DNA from: Halomonas sp.
GTDB lineage: Bacteria > Pseudomonadota > Gammaproteobacteria > Pseudomonadales > Halomonadaceae
Assembly: GCF_017515565.1 (NCBI RefSeq)
Contig: NZ_JAFWFN010000011.1
Coordinates: 1-57,796 of the forward strand
DNA length: 57,796 nt
Direction: 5' to 3'
This document shows, in pieces, positions 7,125 to 15,388 of the stretch. Under the pieces are notes generated by a model that was given only the letters and a program-made list of their open reading frames with translations, had not been told where the DNA came from and did not search any database. The position numbers were made by a program, and so were the translations under genes. How positions within the stretch are numbered: position 1 is the stretch's first letter; each line of letters starts with the position of its first letter.

Positions 7125-8354
7125 ATGAGTAACACTGCTAATCCTGAGTCGTGGCCTAAGACGCTACTTACCGGGGCGCAAATGCTGTTTGTGGCCTTTG
7201 GTGCCCTGGTGCTGGTGCCCCTGTTAACTGGCTTGGATCCAAGCGTGGCGCTATTTACCGCAGGGGTGGGTACGCTTGTTTTTCATGGGGTGACCAAGCA
7301 AACCGTTCCCGTCTTCCTCGCCTCCTCATTTGCATTTATCGCCCCTATTGAAGGCTCGATTGCGAGTTTTGGTGTTTCCGCCACCATGGGCGGTTTAATG
7401 GCCGCGGGTCTTGTATATGTGGCTATTTCACAAGCCGTTCGTTTGAAAGGGACAGCATGGCTGCACCGTTTGCTGCCGCCTGTGGTGGTTGGGCCCGTGA
7501 TTATGGTCATCGGCTTAGCCTTAGCACCTGTGGCAGTGAGCATGGCCACGGGTGAGACCAGCGATAATATCGGTTACGGGCAGGCGATTTTTCTATCGAT
7601 GGCAAGCTTAGTGGTTACTCTGATACTGGCCGTGTTTGGGCGTGGGATATTGCGCCTCGTGCCTATAATGGGGGGGATTGCCACAGGCTATATCTTGGCA
7701 TTAATAATGGGCGTGGTGGATTTTTCTCCGGTACATAACGCGGCTTGGTTGGCGCTACCTAGTTTTACCGCACCCAGCTTTCACTGGGCGGCGATTCTAT
7801 TCATGATTCCAGTGGCGATTGCACCTGCGGTAGAGCACATTGGTGACATGGTGGCGATTGGCTCAGTAACCCGTAAGAATTACCTGGAAAAACCTGGCTT
7901 GCACCGCACGCTACTAGGGGATGGCCTGGCTACCACCACAGCAGCCCTATTTGGTGGGCCGCCTAACACGACCTACTCTGAAGTGACTGGTGCGGTCACT
8001 TTGACGCGGGCATTTAATCCCCGTTATATGGTGGTGGCGGCCGTTATTGCCATCATCTTGGCGTTTGTGGGCAAGTTGGGCGCGTTTCTGCAAACTATCC
8101 CTGGCCCCGTCATGGGGGGGATCATGACGCTGCTGTTTGGTTCTATCGCTGTTGTGGGGATGAACACGCTAGTACGGGCTGGGCAGTCGCTTACTGCTGC
8201 CCGTAATTTGGTGGTGGTGTCGCTAATCTTAGTGTTTGGTATTGGTGGGATGCAGTTCGGCGGTGGCCAATTTACCCTGCAGGGCGTTAGTTTGGCGGCA
8301 TTGGTGGGCATTGCGTTAAACTGGCTGCTACCCGATGAAAAAGAGGGCGAGTAG
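7125..8354 (+). CDS. uraA: Uracil permease, NCS2 family (UraA-like)
   Basis: The 409-residue polytopic membrane protein has the NCS2 nucleobase-symporter features GGPPNTTYSEVTGAVTLT and VEHIGDMVAIG. The conserved His/Glu region of UraA is recognisable in the latter (PAVEHIGD). It imports uracil with protons. The position directly after upp supports uracil rather than xanthine as substrate. Fourteen membrane segments are expected. A typical UraA is about 430 residues, so it is complete. Confidence 0.88.
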   Translation: MSNTANPESWPKTLLTGAQMLFVAFGALVLVPLLTGLDPSVALFTAGVGTLVFHGVTKQTVPVFLASSFAFIAPIEGSIASFGVSATMGGLMAAGLVYVAISQAVRLKGTAWLHRLLPPVVVGPVIMVIGLALAPVAVSMATGETSDNIGYGQAIFLSMASLVVTLILAVFGRGILRLVPIMGGIATGYILALIMGVVDFSPVHNAAWLALPSFTAPSFHWAAILFMIPVAIAPAVEHIGDMVAIGSVTRKNYLEKPGLHRTLLGDGLATTTAALFGGPPNTTYSEVTGAVTLTRAFNPRYMVVAAVIAIILAFVGKLGAFLQTIPGPVMGGIMTLLFGSIAVVGMNTLVRAGQSLTAARNLVVVSLILVFGIGGMQFGGGQFTLQGVSLAALVGIALNWLLPDEKEGE

Positions 8355-8391
8355 CCTCTTTGAAACGCTAAATAAAACAACGGTGCCGGTA

Positions 8392-8943
8392 ATGAAAACC
8401 TCAATCGATAGCCCGTTCCCAGTGCTAGGGGTTGCGGCTTGGAGCGGTACAGGCAAAACCACCCTGTTAGCCCAAGTATTACCGCGTTTGCGAGCGTATG
8501 GGCTTGAGGTGGGGGTGATTAAGCACGCTCACCACAGCTTCGATATAGATAAGCCTGGCAAGGATAGCTATCAGCTTCGTCAAGCCGGTGCGGCGCCAAT
8601 GTTGATCGCTTCCCGGCAACGTTTCGCATTAATGCAAGAAACCCCCGGTCAAGAAGAGCCCGACTTGAGCAAGTTACTGGCATTGATGGTTCCTCACCAG
8701 CCTGATCTTGTCATTGTTGAGGGCTTTAAAGCCTGGCCAATCCCCAAGCTAGTACTCTACCGTGAAGGTATAGGCGACCCTTCTATTGTAAGCAATGAGT
8801 GGGTGCAGGCGGTGGCCACTACTGGGCCTACGCCTGTAGCATTAAGCGCAACGGTAGCGCATCTTGATCTTGATGATATCGAGGCGGTTACTCAGTGGGT
8901 GATTAGCTGGGTGAATAATCAATCCCGTACCGTGGCTTTTTAA
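8392..8943 (+). CDS. mobB: Molybdopterin-guanine dinucleotide biosynthesis adapter MobB
   Basis: The product has 183 residues from the ATG at 8392. The open frame reaches back into the uracil permease gene, but the family start is near [18 protein letters not shown]. That segment carries the Walker A P-loop, and [18 protein letters not shown] is the typical MobB signature. MobB binds GTP and assists MobA in attaching GMP to molybdopterin. It heads a Mo-cofactor group with moaC-moaD and moaE. The ribosome-binding site is weak. Product well supported, exact start less so. Confidence 0.9.
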   Translation: MKTSIDSPFPVLGVAAWSGTGKTTLLAQVLPRLRAYGLEVGVIKHAHHSFDIDKPGKDSYQLRQAGAAPMLIASRQRFALMQETPGQEEPDLSKLLALMVPHQPDLVIVEGFKAWPIPKLVLYREGIGDPSIVSNEWVQAVATTGPTPVALSATVAHLDLDDIEAVTQWVISWVNNQSRTVAF

Positions 8944-8956
8944 AAAAGGTAATGTT

Positions 8957-9754
8957 ATGCAGCTAACCCATCTCAATACCCATGGCGAAGCCAATATGGT
9001 GGATGTCGGTGATAAGCATGAAACGCGCCGCGAAGCGGTGGCTTCTGGCCGTATTGTGATGCATCCAGAAACCCTTCAGCTGTTAAGTGATGGCGCGCTG
9101 CCAAAAGGGGATGTGCTGGCAACAGCCCGTATCGCTGGCATTCAGGCGGCAAAGCGTACCCATGAGTTGATTCCGCTATGCCATGCGTTGGCGCTTTCCA
9201 AAGTGTCGGTTGATTTTGACGTTGACCATGCCAACGGCTGGGTAAATGTTTCGGCACTGTGCCGGCTCAATGGCCGCACAGGTGTAGAAATGGAAGCGCT
9301 TACCGCCGTTTCTGTGGCCTGTTTGACGCTTTACGATATGTGTAAAGCCGTAGACAAAGAGATGCGTATCGAGGCCGTTCAGCTAGATAGTAAACGCGGG
9401 GGTGTCCGCGGTGACTACCAGCGTGCGCCTACCGCTGCGCCTATCGTGACCGGTGAAGGGGCGACGGGTGAGGTGCGCTTGGGCGAGCGCAGTGTTTCCC
9501 CCTGTGTACGGGTCAAGTTTTTAGCTGAGCTGCGCGAACGAGTGGGGCAGAGCGATGTAACTATCCCTCTTGACAAGTTGCCAAGCCGAGACGTAGCGGG
9601 TTTAAAAGCTGCATTAGCCGAGCGGGATACGCGTTTTAGCGTGCTTTCCGATCAGCGGGCGCTCTGTGCGATCAATCAAGTGATGGCAAATGATACGTCG
9701 CGTATTACCGATGAAGATGAAGTTGCTTTCTTTCCGCCGGTAACGGGAGGCTAG
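8957..9754 (+). CDS. moaC: Fused MoaC-MoaD molybdopterin biosynthesis protein
   Basis: The single 265-residue frame joins two enzymes usually encoded separately. Residues 1-158 are MoaC (cyclic pyranopterin monophosphate synthase): [26 protein letters not shown] with the catalytic-type Lys66, and [10 protein letters not shown] with Lys130. After a linker of about 24 residues, residues 183-265 are a MoaD-like ubiquitin fold ending in the free Gly-Gly (VTGG) that must be thiocarboxylated. Because MoaD is C-terminal, its reactive tail remains exposed. No stop or frameshift is visible at the junction. moaE follows after 4 bases, giving both subunits of MPT synthase. Confidence 0.92.
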   Translation: MQLTHLNTHGEANMVDVGDKHETRREAVASGRIVMHPETLQLLSDGALPKGDVLATARIAGIQAAKRTHELIPLCHALALSKVSVDFDVDHANGWVNVSALCRLNGRTGVEMEALTAVSVACLTLYDMCKAVDKEMRIEAVQLDSKRGGVRGDYQRAPTAAPIVTGEGATGEVRLGERSVSPCVRVKFLAELRERVGQSDVTIPLDKLPSRDVAGLKAALAERDTRFSVLSDQRALCAINQVMANDTSRITDEDEVAFFPPVTGG

Positions 9755-9758
9755 TCCC

Positions 9759-10241
9759 ATGGCTGACGCGGTCTTGGATATTGCAGTAGAGGTGCAGGCA
9801 GCGCCGTTCTCAATGGATTACGGCTATGAGGCAACGCTCCAGCAACGCACGGATATTGGTGCAATCGTTAGTTTTACTGGCTTGGTGAGAGACTTTAACG
9901 AAACACCCGACGTAACGGGGCTAACGCTTGAGCATTACCCAGGGATGACGGAGCGTACCCTGGCTGCGATTGGTGAGCAGGCATGGGAGCGTTGGTCGTT
10001 GCAAGCCGTGCGGATTATTCATCGAGTGGGGCATTTATCACCAGGTGACCCGATTGTCAGAGTGCTGGTTGCCAGTGCCCACCGCCGGGATGCGTTTAAC
10101 GCTTGTGATTTCATTATGGATTATTTGAAAACTCAAGCGCCATTTTGGAAAAAAGAGCACTCCCGTGAAGGCGCTTACTGGGTTAAAGAGCGAGATAGTG
10201 ACCAGCAGGATGCCGACCGCTGGTCATCATCTGAGCCTTAA
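9759..10241 (+). CDS. moaE: Molybdopterin synthase catalytic subunit MoaE
   Basis: The 160-residue protein has IGAIVSFTGLVRDFN near the start, the RVGHLSPGDPIVRV core and the lysine-bearing active-site segment MDYLKTQAPFWKKE. MoaE inserts the dithiolene sulfurs into cyclic pyranopterin using thiocarboxylated MoaD, here the tail of the preceding fusion protein. GGGAGG precedes the ATG. Its stop overlaps the stop of the convergent RNase J-like gene inside the palindrome AGCCTTAAGGCT, with no terminator between them. Confidence 0.94.
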   Translation: MADAVLDIAVEVQAAPFSMDYGYEATLQQRTDIGAIVSFTGLVRDFNETPDVTGLTLEHYPGMTERTLAAIGEQAWERWSLQAVRIIHRVGHLSPGDPIVRVLVASAHRRDAFNACDFIMDYLKTQAPFWKKEHSREGAYWVKERDSDQQDADRWSSSEP

Positions 10242-11923
10242 GGCTGGCTATTAAGCTCTTCGGCGGAGGGCATTTCAGTCGCCATGATTTGTAAATGCAC
10301 TTCAGGCATGTGTTGGCAGTGGTCGGCTAGCCACTGAATAAGACGTGGTTGAAGCGCCAAGCGTAAATCTGCCAGGGTGTCTGCTTCGATTTCCTCTAGT
10401 TGGGCATCCAGCCAATCGCTAAAACTCTCCTCATCAAGAGGGCTCGCGCTGCTGGCATCAAGCATTAAACGCCCTATACGCCACCAGCCTGTTTCGCTGG
10501 CGGTGACCGGTAATGCAAGAAACAAGTTACCACGCCGCGCCTTGGACGAAGACGCATCAAGCCCAGGGTGGGGAATGACGCTATTTTGATTAACGATGCA
10601 TGGTAGTTGCGGGTAGCGCTGTTCGCAGCGCAAGCCCTGGTTATCAAAGACGATCATATCGCCGTTTGTCGGCGCCAATGGTGCACTGATGCCGAGAGAG
10701 GTGGCAATCGCTTGATGCGCCTCCTGGTGGCGCGCCTCTCCGTGTACGGGCAGTAGTGATTTTGGCCTTACCCATTGGTAGAGCTTTTTGAGCTCTTCCT
10801 GGGCGGGGTGGCCTGTGGCATGTAGCTCTGGATGATTCATCTCATCGAAAAGAGTCACGCCAAGCTGGGAGAGGCGTTTTTTAAGCTGTTCGATAGGCCG
10901 CTCGTTACCCGGTATCGCCTTGGCGGAAAAAATTACGCTATCACCTGGCGCTAAATCCATAAATGGATGCCGCCCTTGGGCTAAGCGTTGCAAGGCAGCC
11001 CGTGGCTCCCCTTGACTGCCGGTGGCAATCACCACGACTTCATTAGGCGGCAAGTAGCCTAGGTCGTGAGGTGGTACGAGCGGTGGAAAATCGTCTAAGT
11101 ATCCCAAACCCTTAGCAACGCTTACCATGCGCTCCATTGAGCGCCCCATTAGGCTAACACGGCGCCCGCATCGCTGAGCTGCCAGGCCGATAGCCAACAC
11201 CCGCGCTAAGTTACTGGCAAAGCATGAGACAACAACGCGTCCGGTGCACTTCTCTAAGGTTTTAACAAGTGCTCTGGCCACATCACCTTCGCTACCTGAG
11301 TGGCCTGGCATTGGGGCATTGGTAGAATCGCCCACAAGCAAATCAATTGGCGCTAAGGCCCGGAAGTTGGCTGCATTAACCGGCGTGCCAATTAACGGTT
11401 CGGGGTCAAGTTTCCAATCACCGCTATGCAGAATGCGATATTCGCCCGCCATCATCATAATGGCGCAGCTTTCCGGGATAGAGTGAGTAAGCAACAAGTA
11501 GCGCAGCGTAAAAGGCCCTTGCTGCATGGCATCGCCCGGCTCAATGACGTGTATAGCCGCGCTACTTAGCTGATGCTCTGCAAATTTCAGACGCAGCAGC
11601 CCGGCGGCAAGCGGGGTTGCATATATCGGGCAGTTCCACTTCGGCCACAGCCACGCAACGGCGCCGATGTGGTCTTCATGCCCATGGGTAATAAAGAGTG
11701 CCTGGGGCTTGATGCCTAAGGTATCCAGGGTGTCGGTATTGGGTACTTGTAAGGGGGCATTGGGTAAATCTTGACGAATCATCATGCCGCAGTCGACGGC
11801 GATCCATTGATCGTCGTATCCATACAGCGTCAGATTCATTCCAATTTCACCGCACCCGCCCAGCGGAAGCAGGCGCAGTGGTGGGCGACGACGGGGACGA
11901 AGTAGAGCGCGTGTTGGATGCAT
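10238..11923 (-). CDS. RNase J-like beta-CASP metallo-beta-lactamase ribonuclease
   Basis: The 561-residue protein begins with basic residues, then LLPLGGCGEIGMNLTLYGY. It carries the metallo-beta-lactamase motif HGHEDHIG (His80, His82, Asp84, His85), a further His in LLTHSIPES (about 147), Asp in HSGDWKLD (about 169) and a late His in LLPVHGEARHQ (about 394). This order, with a beta-CASP insert and a C-terminal extension, is that of RNase J, a 5'-3' exo/endoribonuclease. E. coli lacks RNase J, but scattered gammaproteobacteria have such proteins. Exact activity is inferred. It is transcribed alone, convergent with moaE. Confidence 0.82.
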   Translation of the reverse strand: MHPTRALLRPRRRPPLRLLPLGGCGEIGMNLTLYGYDDQWIAVDCGMMIRQDLPNAPLQVPNTDTLDTLGIKPQALFITHGHEDHIGAVAWLWPKWNCPIYATPLAAGLLRLKFAEHQLSSAAIHVIEPGDAMQQGPFTLRYLLLTHSIPESCAIMMMAGEYRILHSGDWKLDPEPLIGTPVNAANFRALAPIDLLVGDSTNAPMPGHSGSEGDVARALVKTLEKCTGRVVVSCFASNLARVLAIGLAAQRCGRRVSLMGRSMERMVSVAKGLGYLDDFPPLVPPHDLGYLPPNEVVVIATGSQGEPRAALQRLAQGRHPFMDLAPGDSVIFSAKAIPGNERPIEQLKKRLSQLGVTLFDEMNHPELHATGHPAQEELKKLYQWVRPKSLLPVHGEARHQEAHQAIATSLGISAPLAPTNGDMIVFDNQGLRCEQRYPQLPCIVNQNSVIPHPGLDASSSKARRGNLFLALPVTASETGWWRIGRLMLDASSASPLDEESFSDWLDAQLEEIEADTLADLRLALQPRLIQWLADHCQHMPEVHLQIMATEMPSAEELNSQP

Positions 11924-12104
11924 TAGTCACGAAAAGCCTAAAAAGTAAGACCTTAACTATACGGGAAGGCAGGGGCGGCTAACAATCACCGTGGCCTATC
12001 CCCGGTGCTTAGCTAGAGGGCTTCCGGTACACTAGAGAGACTGATGTGTTGCTTCGAACATCAGAAAACTAACCCCAAGCGTGCCATTGAAATAAGTTAA
12101 GTGT

Positions 12105-12180
12105 GCCTATCAAAACTGCCTATTAAAAAAGCACCTATCAAAGCACCTGTTAAAAGTACCTATTAAGAGTAGCTATCTAT
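12105..12180 (+). repeat. Short imperfect tandem repeat upstream of purU
   Basis: Six imperfect copies of a unit of about 13 bases, core (G)CCTATTAAAA or (G)CCTATCAAAA, lie end to end. The CC pairs fall at about 12106, 12119, 12134, 12146 and 12159, with a degenerate GC copy at 12172. The array ends at the purU start codon, so it fills the 5' untranslated region. It may be a slippage-prone spacer or an RNA/protein-binding array. Confidence 0.7.
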
Positions 12181-13033
12181 GTCGCACTATTATCGTCTCG
12201 TTGTTTCCTGCCCCGACCAAGTGGGCATTGTGGCGCGTGTCTCCAGCTTTATTGCCGAGCAGGGGGGCTCAATTACTGAAGCAAGTCAGCATTCCGACCT
12301 TGAAACGGGCCGGTTTTTTATGCGTTATGAGATTTTAGCCGATTCGCTAGGAATGTCGGCGGAGGCGCTGCGCAACGCTTTTGAACCCGTGGCAGAAGCG
12401 TTCAATATGCAGTGGTCATTGATGGATACCCAGAAGCGGCGTCGCGTTGTGTTAATGGTGTCTCGGGAGTCTCACTGCTTGGTGGATCTGCTCTATCGCT
12501 GGCAGGCAGGTGAGCTTGACTGTGACATCGTGGGTGTTATTTCCAACCACGAAGATATGCGTTCGCTGACCGAGTGGTACGGCATTCCTTACCACCATGT
12601 GCCGGTTGACGCAGCTAACAAGCAGGCCTCGTTTGAGAAGGTGCAGGCACAAATTGATAGCGCGCGCGCTGATTGCGTCGTGTTAGCACGCTATATGCAA
12701 ATCTTGCCCCCAGCGCTATGCGAGCGGTATGCCGGGCGCGTGATTAATATCCATCACAGCTTTTTGCCCTCTTTTGCTGGCGCAAAACCATATCACCAAG
12801 CTTACGAGCGAGGTGTAAAACTCATCGGGGCTACCTGTCACTACGTCACCGAAGAGCTGGATGCCGGGCCTATTATCGAGCAGGATATCCATCGCGTTAG
12901 CCACTGTCATACACCTACCGATCTTGTGCGTTTTGGCCGGGACGTTGAGAAAGCCGTATTGGCGCGAGGGTTACGTTGGCACCTTGAAGATCGTGTGCTA
13001 ATCCACGGAAATAAAACGGTTGTGTTCAGTTAA
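12179..13033 (+). CDS. purU: Formyltetrahydrofolate deformylase
   Basis: The 284-residue enzyme has an N-terminal ACT domain (about 1-85: YRLVVSCPDQVGIVARVSSF) and a C-terminal formyltransferase fold (about 86-284) with NIHHSFLPSFAGAKPYHQAY and EELDAGPIIEQD, containing the Asn/His/Asp catalytic set. It hydrolyses 10-formyl-THF to formate and THF, feeding purine synthesis via PurT and balancing one-carbon pools. In E. coli the enzyme is controlled by methionine and glycine. The ribosome-binding site is weak and embedded in the upstream tandem repeat. An ECF-type membrane protein follows after 18 bases. Confidence 0.95.
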   Translation: MSHYYRLVVSCPDQVGIVARVSSFIAEQGGSITEASQHSDLETGRFFMRYEILADSLGMSAEALRNAFEPVAEAFNMQWSLMDTQKRRRVVLMVSRESHCLVDLLYRWQAGELDCDIVGVISNHEDMRSLTEWYGIPYHHVPVDAANKQASFEKVQAQIDSARADCVVLARYMQILPPALCERYAGRVINIHHSFLPSFAGAKPYHQAYERGVKLIGATCHYVTEELDAGPIIEQDIHRVSHCHTPTDLVRFGRDVEKAVLARGLRWHLEDRVLIHGNKTVVFS

Positions 13034-13051
13034 CCACTGTTAGAGGCCGCC

Positions 13052-13723
13052 ATGTCATTTGCACAAAGTGTTCTCGCACCCTGGGCGCTGGTGCTTACCT
13101 GGTTAATATCGCTTAGCGTATTGGCTTGGGTGGCATGGCAGCGCCCTTGGCAAGTTCTGAACAGTGATGTTGCGCTTCAGCATCGCTGGTTGGCAGCTAC
13201 GCTAGCGGTCATGCTGATGTGGCAGTTGCGTGCTCAAGCGGTGGATTGGCTTACGCTACACCTTGTTTTTACCGTGTTAATGACCCTGGTATTCAGGATC
13301 CCGCTGGCGCTTCTAAGTAACGCAATGATTAATATAGCGATGGTGGTGATAGGGCGTAATGACTGGGTGCTTTGGGGAGCTAACGTTTTAGTAACGGGTA
13401 TCGTGCCCGCGTTTATCATTGGCGTGGTTTGGCGTCTGGTTGACCGGCGGTTGCCCGATAACTTGATGGTGTTTATGTTTGCGTGTGGTTTTTTCGGGGC
13501 AGCCTTAGCCACGCTGGGCGCTGGATTGGCCGCTGTACTGCTGATTGTAGCGGCGGGAACCGACCCTGAGGCTGTTTATCTCGCCCAGGAATATGCTCGG
13601 TTTCTGCCGCTTTTGATGCCCTCTGAAGCGTTTCTAACGGGCATGCTGTTAAGTATCTTATTGGTTTATCACCCTAGCTGGGTGGCCACGTTCAATGACC
13701 ACCGCTATATCGATTCTCAATAA
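13052..13723 (+). CDS. ECF/CbiM-like integral membrane protein
   Basis: The 223-residue protein is almost entirely hydrophobic with about six or seven membrane segments. The middle (VFRIPLALLSNAMINIAM, then NVLVTGIVPAFIIGVVWRL) resembles the energy-coupling-factor permease/CbiM-type superfamily found in proteobacteria. No ATPase or T-component gene lies beside it, so if it is an ECF component it is an orphan. The substrate cannot be read from the sequence. It lies 18 bases after purU and is probably cotranscribed with it. It ends near the convergent lexA. Confidence 0.6.
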   Translation: MSFAQSVLAPWALVLTWLISLSVLAWVAWQRPWQVLNSDVALQHRWLAATLAVMLMWQLRAQAVDWLTLHLVFTVLMTLVFRIPLALLSNAMINIAMVVIGRNDWVLWGANVLVTGIVPAFIIGVVWRLVDRRLPDNLMVFMFACGFFGAALATLGAGLAAVLLIVAAGTDPEAVYLAQEYARFLPLLMPSEAFLTGMLLSILLVYHPSWVATFNDHRYIDSQ

Positions 13724-13758
13724 GCGCGCCGGAGGGGCTGTACGGTCTTGGGCGGCAA

Positions 13759-14439
13759 TTAGCCTAATGCCTGGCCGTTGCCACCCCGTATAACCCCAAC
13801 GCCGACACCTTCAATGTCCAGCTGCTGCGTGCGTAGGTCAATTTCAATGGGGGCGAAGTCGGCGTTCTCAGCCACTAGAGTCACCTGATGACCTTGGCGC
13901 CTAAAGCGTTTAACGGTAACTTCATCTTCCAAGCGAGCAACGACAATTTGCCCATCGCGAACTCGGTCAGTGCGATGCACTGCCAGTAAATCGCCTTCAA
14001 GGATGCCCACGTCTTTCATCGATAACCCCCGCACTCGCAGCAGGTAGTCCGCTTTTGGCGTGAAATACTCTGCGGGGAGTGGGCAGTAACGGTCAATGTG
14101 CTCGGCTGCCAAGATGGGGCTGCCGGCTGCGACCTCTCCAATGACCGGTAGCCCAATGAACTGGGTATCCACATTGGTTGCAGCGGGTGTTGCTGAAGCA
14201 GCCTCAGCCAGTTCTGAAGAGTCCTGGTTAGGCAGGCGGATGCCCCGTGATGTATTGCGGATAATCCGAATGGCGCCTTTGCGCTCTAGCGCGCGAAGAT
14301 GCTCTTCTGCCGCGTTGGGGGAGCGGAATCCCAGTGCTTTGGCAATTTCAGCGCGTGTTGGCGGGTAGCCGAATTCACCCATTGTTTTAACGATGAAATC
14401 AAATACGTGCTGCTGACGTGCTGTGAGTGGACGCGACAT
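13759..14439 (-). CDS. lexA: SOS repressor LexA
   Basis: The product has 226 residues from the ATG at 14439 ([16 protein letters not shown]), with GGAG upstream; four further in-frame residues to 14451 are unlikely. The N-terminal winged helix carries [20 protein letters not shown]. The self-cleavage site is Ala-Gly in EVAAGSP. The Ser in RGLSMKD and Lys in EVTVKRF form the catalytic dyad. It represses DNA-repair genes until RecA promotes self-cleavage. Two LexA-box-like sites in its upstream region suggest autoregulation. It is divergent from psrA, as in Pseudomonas. Confidence 0.97.
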   Translation of the reverse strand: MSRPLTARQQHVFDFIVKTMGEFGYPPTRAEIAKALGFRSPNAAEEHLRALERKGAIRIIRNTSRGIRLPNQDSSELAEAASATPAATNVDTQFIGLPVIGEVAAGSPILAAEHIDRYCPLPAEYFTPKADYLLRVRGLSMKDVGILEGDLLAVHRTDRVRDGQIVVARLEDEVTVKRFRRQGHQVTLVAENADFAPIEIDLRTQQLDIEGVGVGVIRGGNGQALG

Positions 14440-14491
14440 ACCAAACTCCAAAAAATGAAAAGACAGTAGCTACATGTCGACTAATCAGTAT

Positions 14492-14507
14492 GTGTTTAAG
14501 TATACAG
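14492..14507 (-). promoter_or_regulatory. Predicted LexA box 1
   Basis: On the minus strand CTGT-ATACTTAA-ACAC matches the CTGT-N8-ACAG SOS box at 7 of 8 fixed positions. It lies about 55-70 bases before the lexA start, a usual place for autorepression. Confidence 0.6.
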
Positions 14508-14536
14508 TATGTTCCTCTGTCCAGTACATGGCTGGC

Positions 14537-14552
14537 CTGTATCTTGATATAG
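14537..14552. promoter_or_regulatory. Predicted LexA box 2
   Basis: CTGT-ATCTTGAT-ATAG matches CTGT-N8-ACAG at 7 of 8 fixed positions. Two boxes upstream of lexA are also found in E. coli. It is weaker evidence than the first site because AT-rich half-sites arise easily by chance. Confidence 0.45.
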
Positions 14553-14685
14553 GGCTTGCTGATGTAGGTGCTAAACGGCACGAGCGTTTGAATTAATTAG
14601 AAAAATAGTTACAGGTAGCGGGCAGTTGTCTTGATATAAAGGATTGAGACTCGCGAATTAATGGCATAGTATTTTGCGATGTTTT

Positions 14686-14697
14686 AAACACCTGTTT
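14686..14697 (+). promoter_or_regulatory. Predicted PsrA autoregulatory site
   Basis: AAAC-ACCT-GTTT is a perfect inverted repeat with a 4-base spacer. It fits the (G/C)AAAC-N2-4-GTTT(G/C) sites of pseudomonad PsrA in its core, with T in the outer positions. It sits 14 bases before the regulator start codon, suiting autorepression. Confidence 0.55.
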
Positions 14698-14710
14698 TCT
14701 GGAGGGCGCG

Positions 14711-15388
14711 ATGGCGCAGTCTGATACGGTAACGCGTATTTTAGATACCGCAGAGGTGCTATTTGCAGAGCGCGGTTTTGCCGAAACCTCGCTGCGCAAT
14801 ATCACAAGCAAGGCGCGGGTTAATCTAGCGGCGGTCAACTACCACTTTGGCTCTAAAAAAGCGCTTATCCAAGCCGTTTTTGCACGCTACTTGGAGCCTT
14901 TTTCACAGCGTTTTCATACCGCGCTGGATGATCTGGAGGCACGCTATAAAAGCGAGCCTATACCGTTGGAAGTATTGCTTGAAACTATGGCATCAACGGT
15001 GCTGGCTGTGCCCGCAGAGCGTAATAGCCTAAAGGTATTCATGCGCTTGCTAGGCTTGGCCTATAGTCAGGCGCAAGGGCATCTGCGGCGCTATATCCAG
15101 CAGGAGTATGGCGATGTATTTACGCGCTTCACTGAACTGGTACGCCAAGCAACCCCTGACTTGCCGGACGCAGAGCGCTTTTGGCGGCTACACTTCATGT
15201 TAGGTACAGTGATTTTTACCTTATCGGGTCTTGATGCGCTGCGCGATATCGCCGCTAAAGATTACAACGAGCAGGTCACCGTTAGAGACCTAGTAAGACG
15301 TTTACGCCCAGTGGTAGTGGCTGCGATGCATGCACCGTTACCCCCTGTGCTAGAAGAAGGACACTATGAGAACGCCCACGTTAGCTGA
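14711..15388 (+). CDS. psrA: TetR-family regulator PsrA (fatty-acid responsive)
   Basis: The 225-residue TetR protein has the HTH segment TSLRNITSKARVNLAAVNYH followed by FGSKKALI, and a helical ligand-binding C-terminus. Its place, divergent from lexA and upstream of nagZ, is the same as that of PsrA in Pseudomonas, which represses beta-oxidation genes, responds to long-chain fatty acids and activates rpoS. An AAAC-N4-GTTT palindrome before the gene supports this. GGAGG precedes the ATG. Without the context it would only be called a TetR regulator. The regulon here is inferred. Confidence 0.78.
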   Translation: MAQSDTVTRILDTAEVLFAERGFAETSLRNITSKARVNLAAVNYHFGSKKALIQAVFARYLEPFSQRFHTALDDLEARYKSEPIPLEVLLETMASTVLAVPAERNSLKVFMRLLGLAYSQAQGHLRRYIQQEYGDVFTRFTELVRQATPDLPDAERFWRLHFMLGTVIFTLSGLDALRDIAAKDYNEQVTVRDLVRRLRPVVVAAMHAPLPPVLEEGHYENAHVS

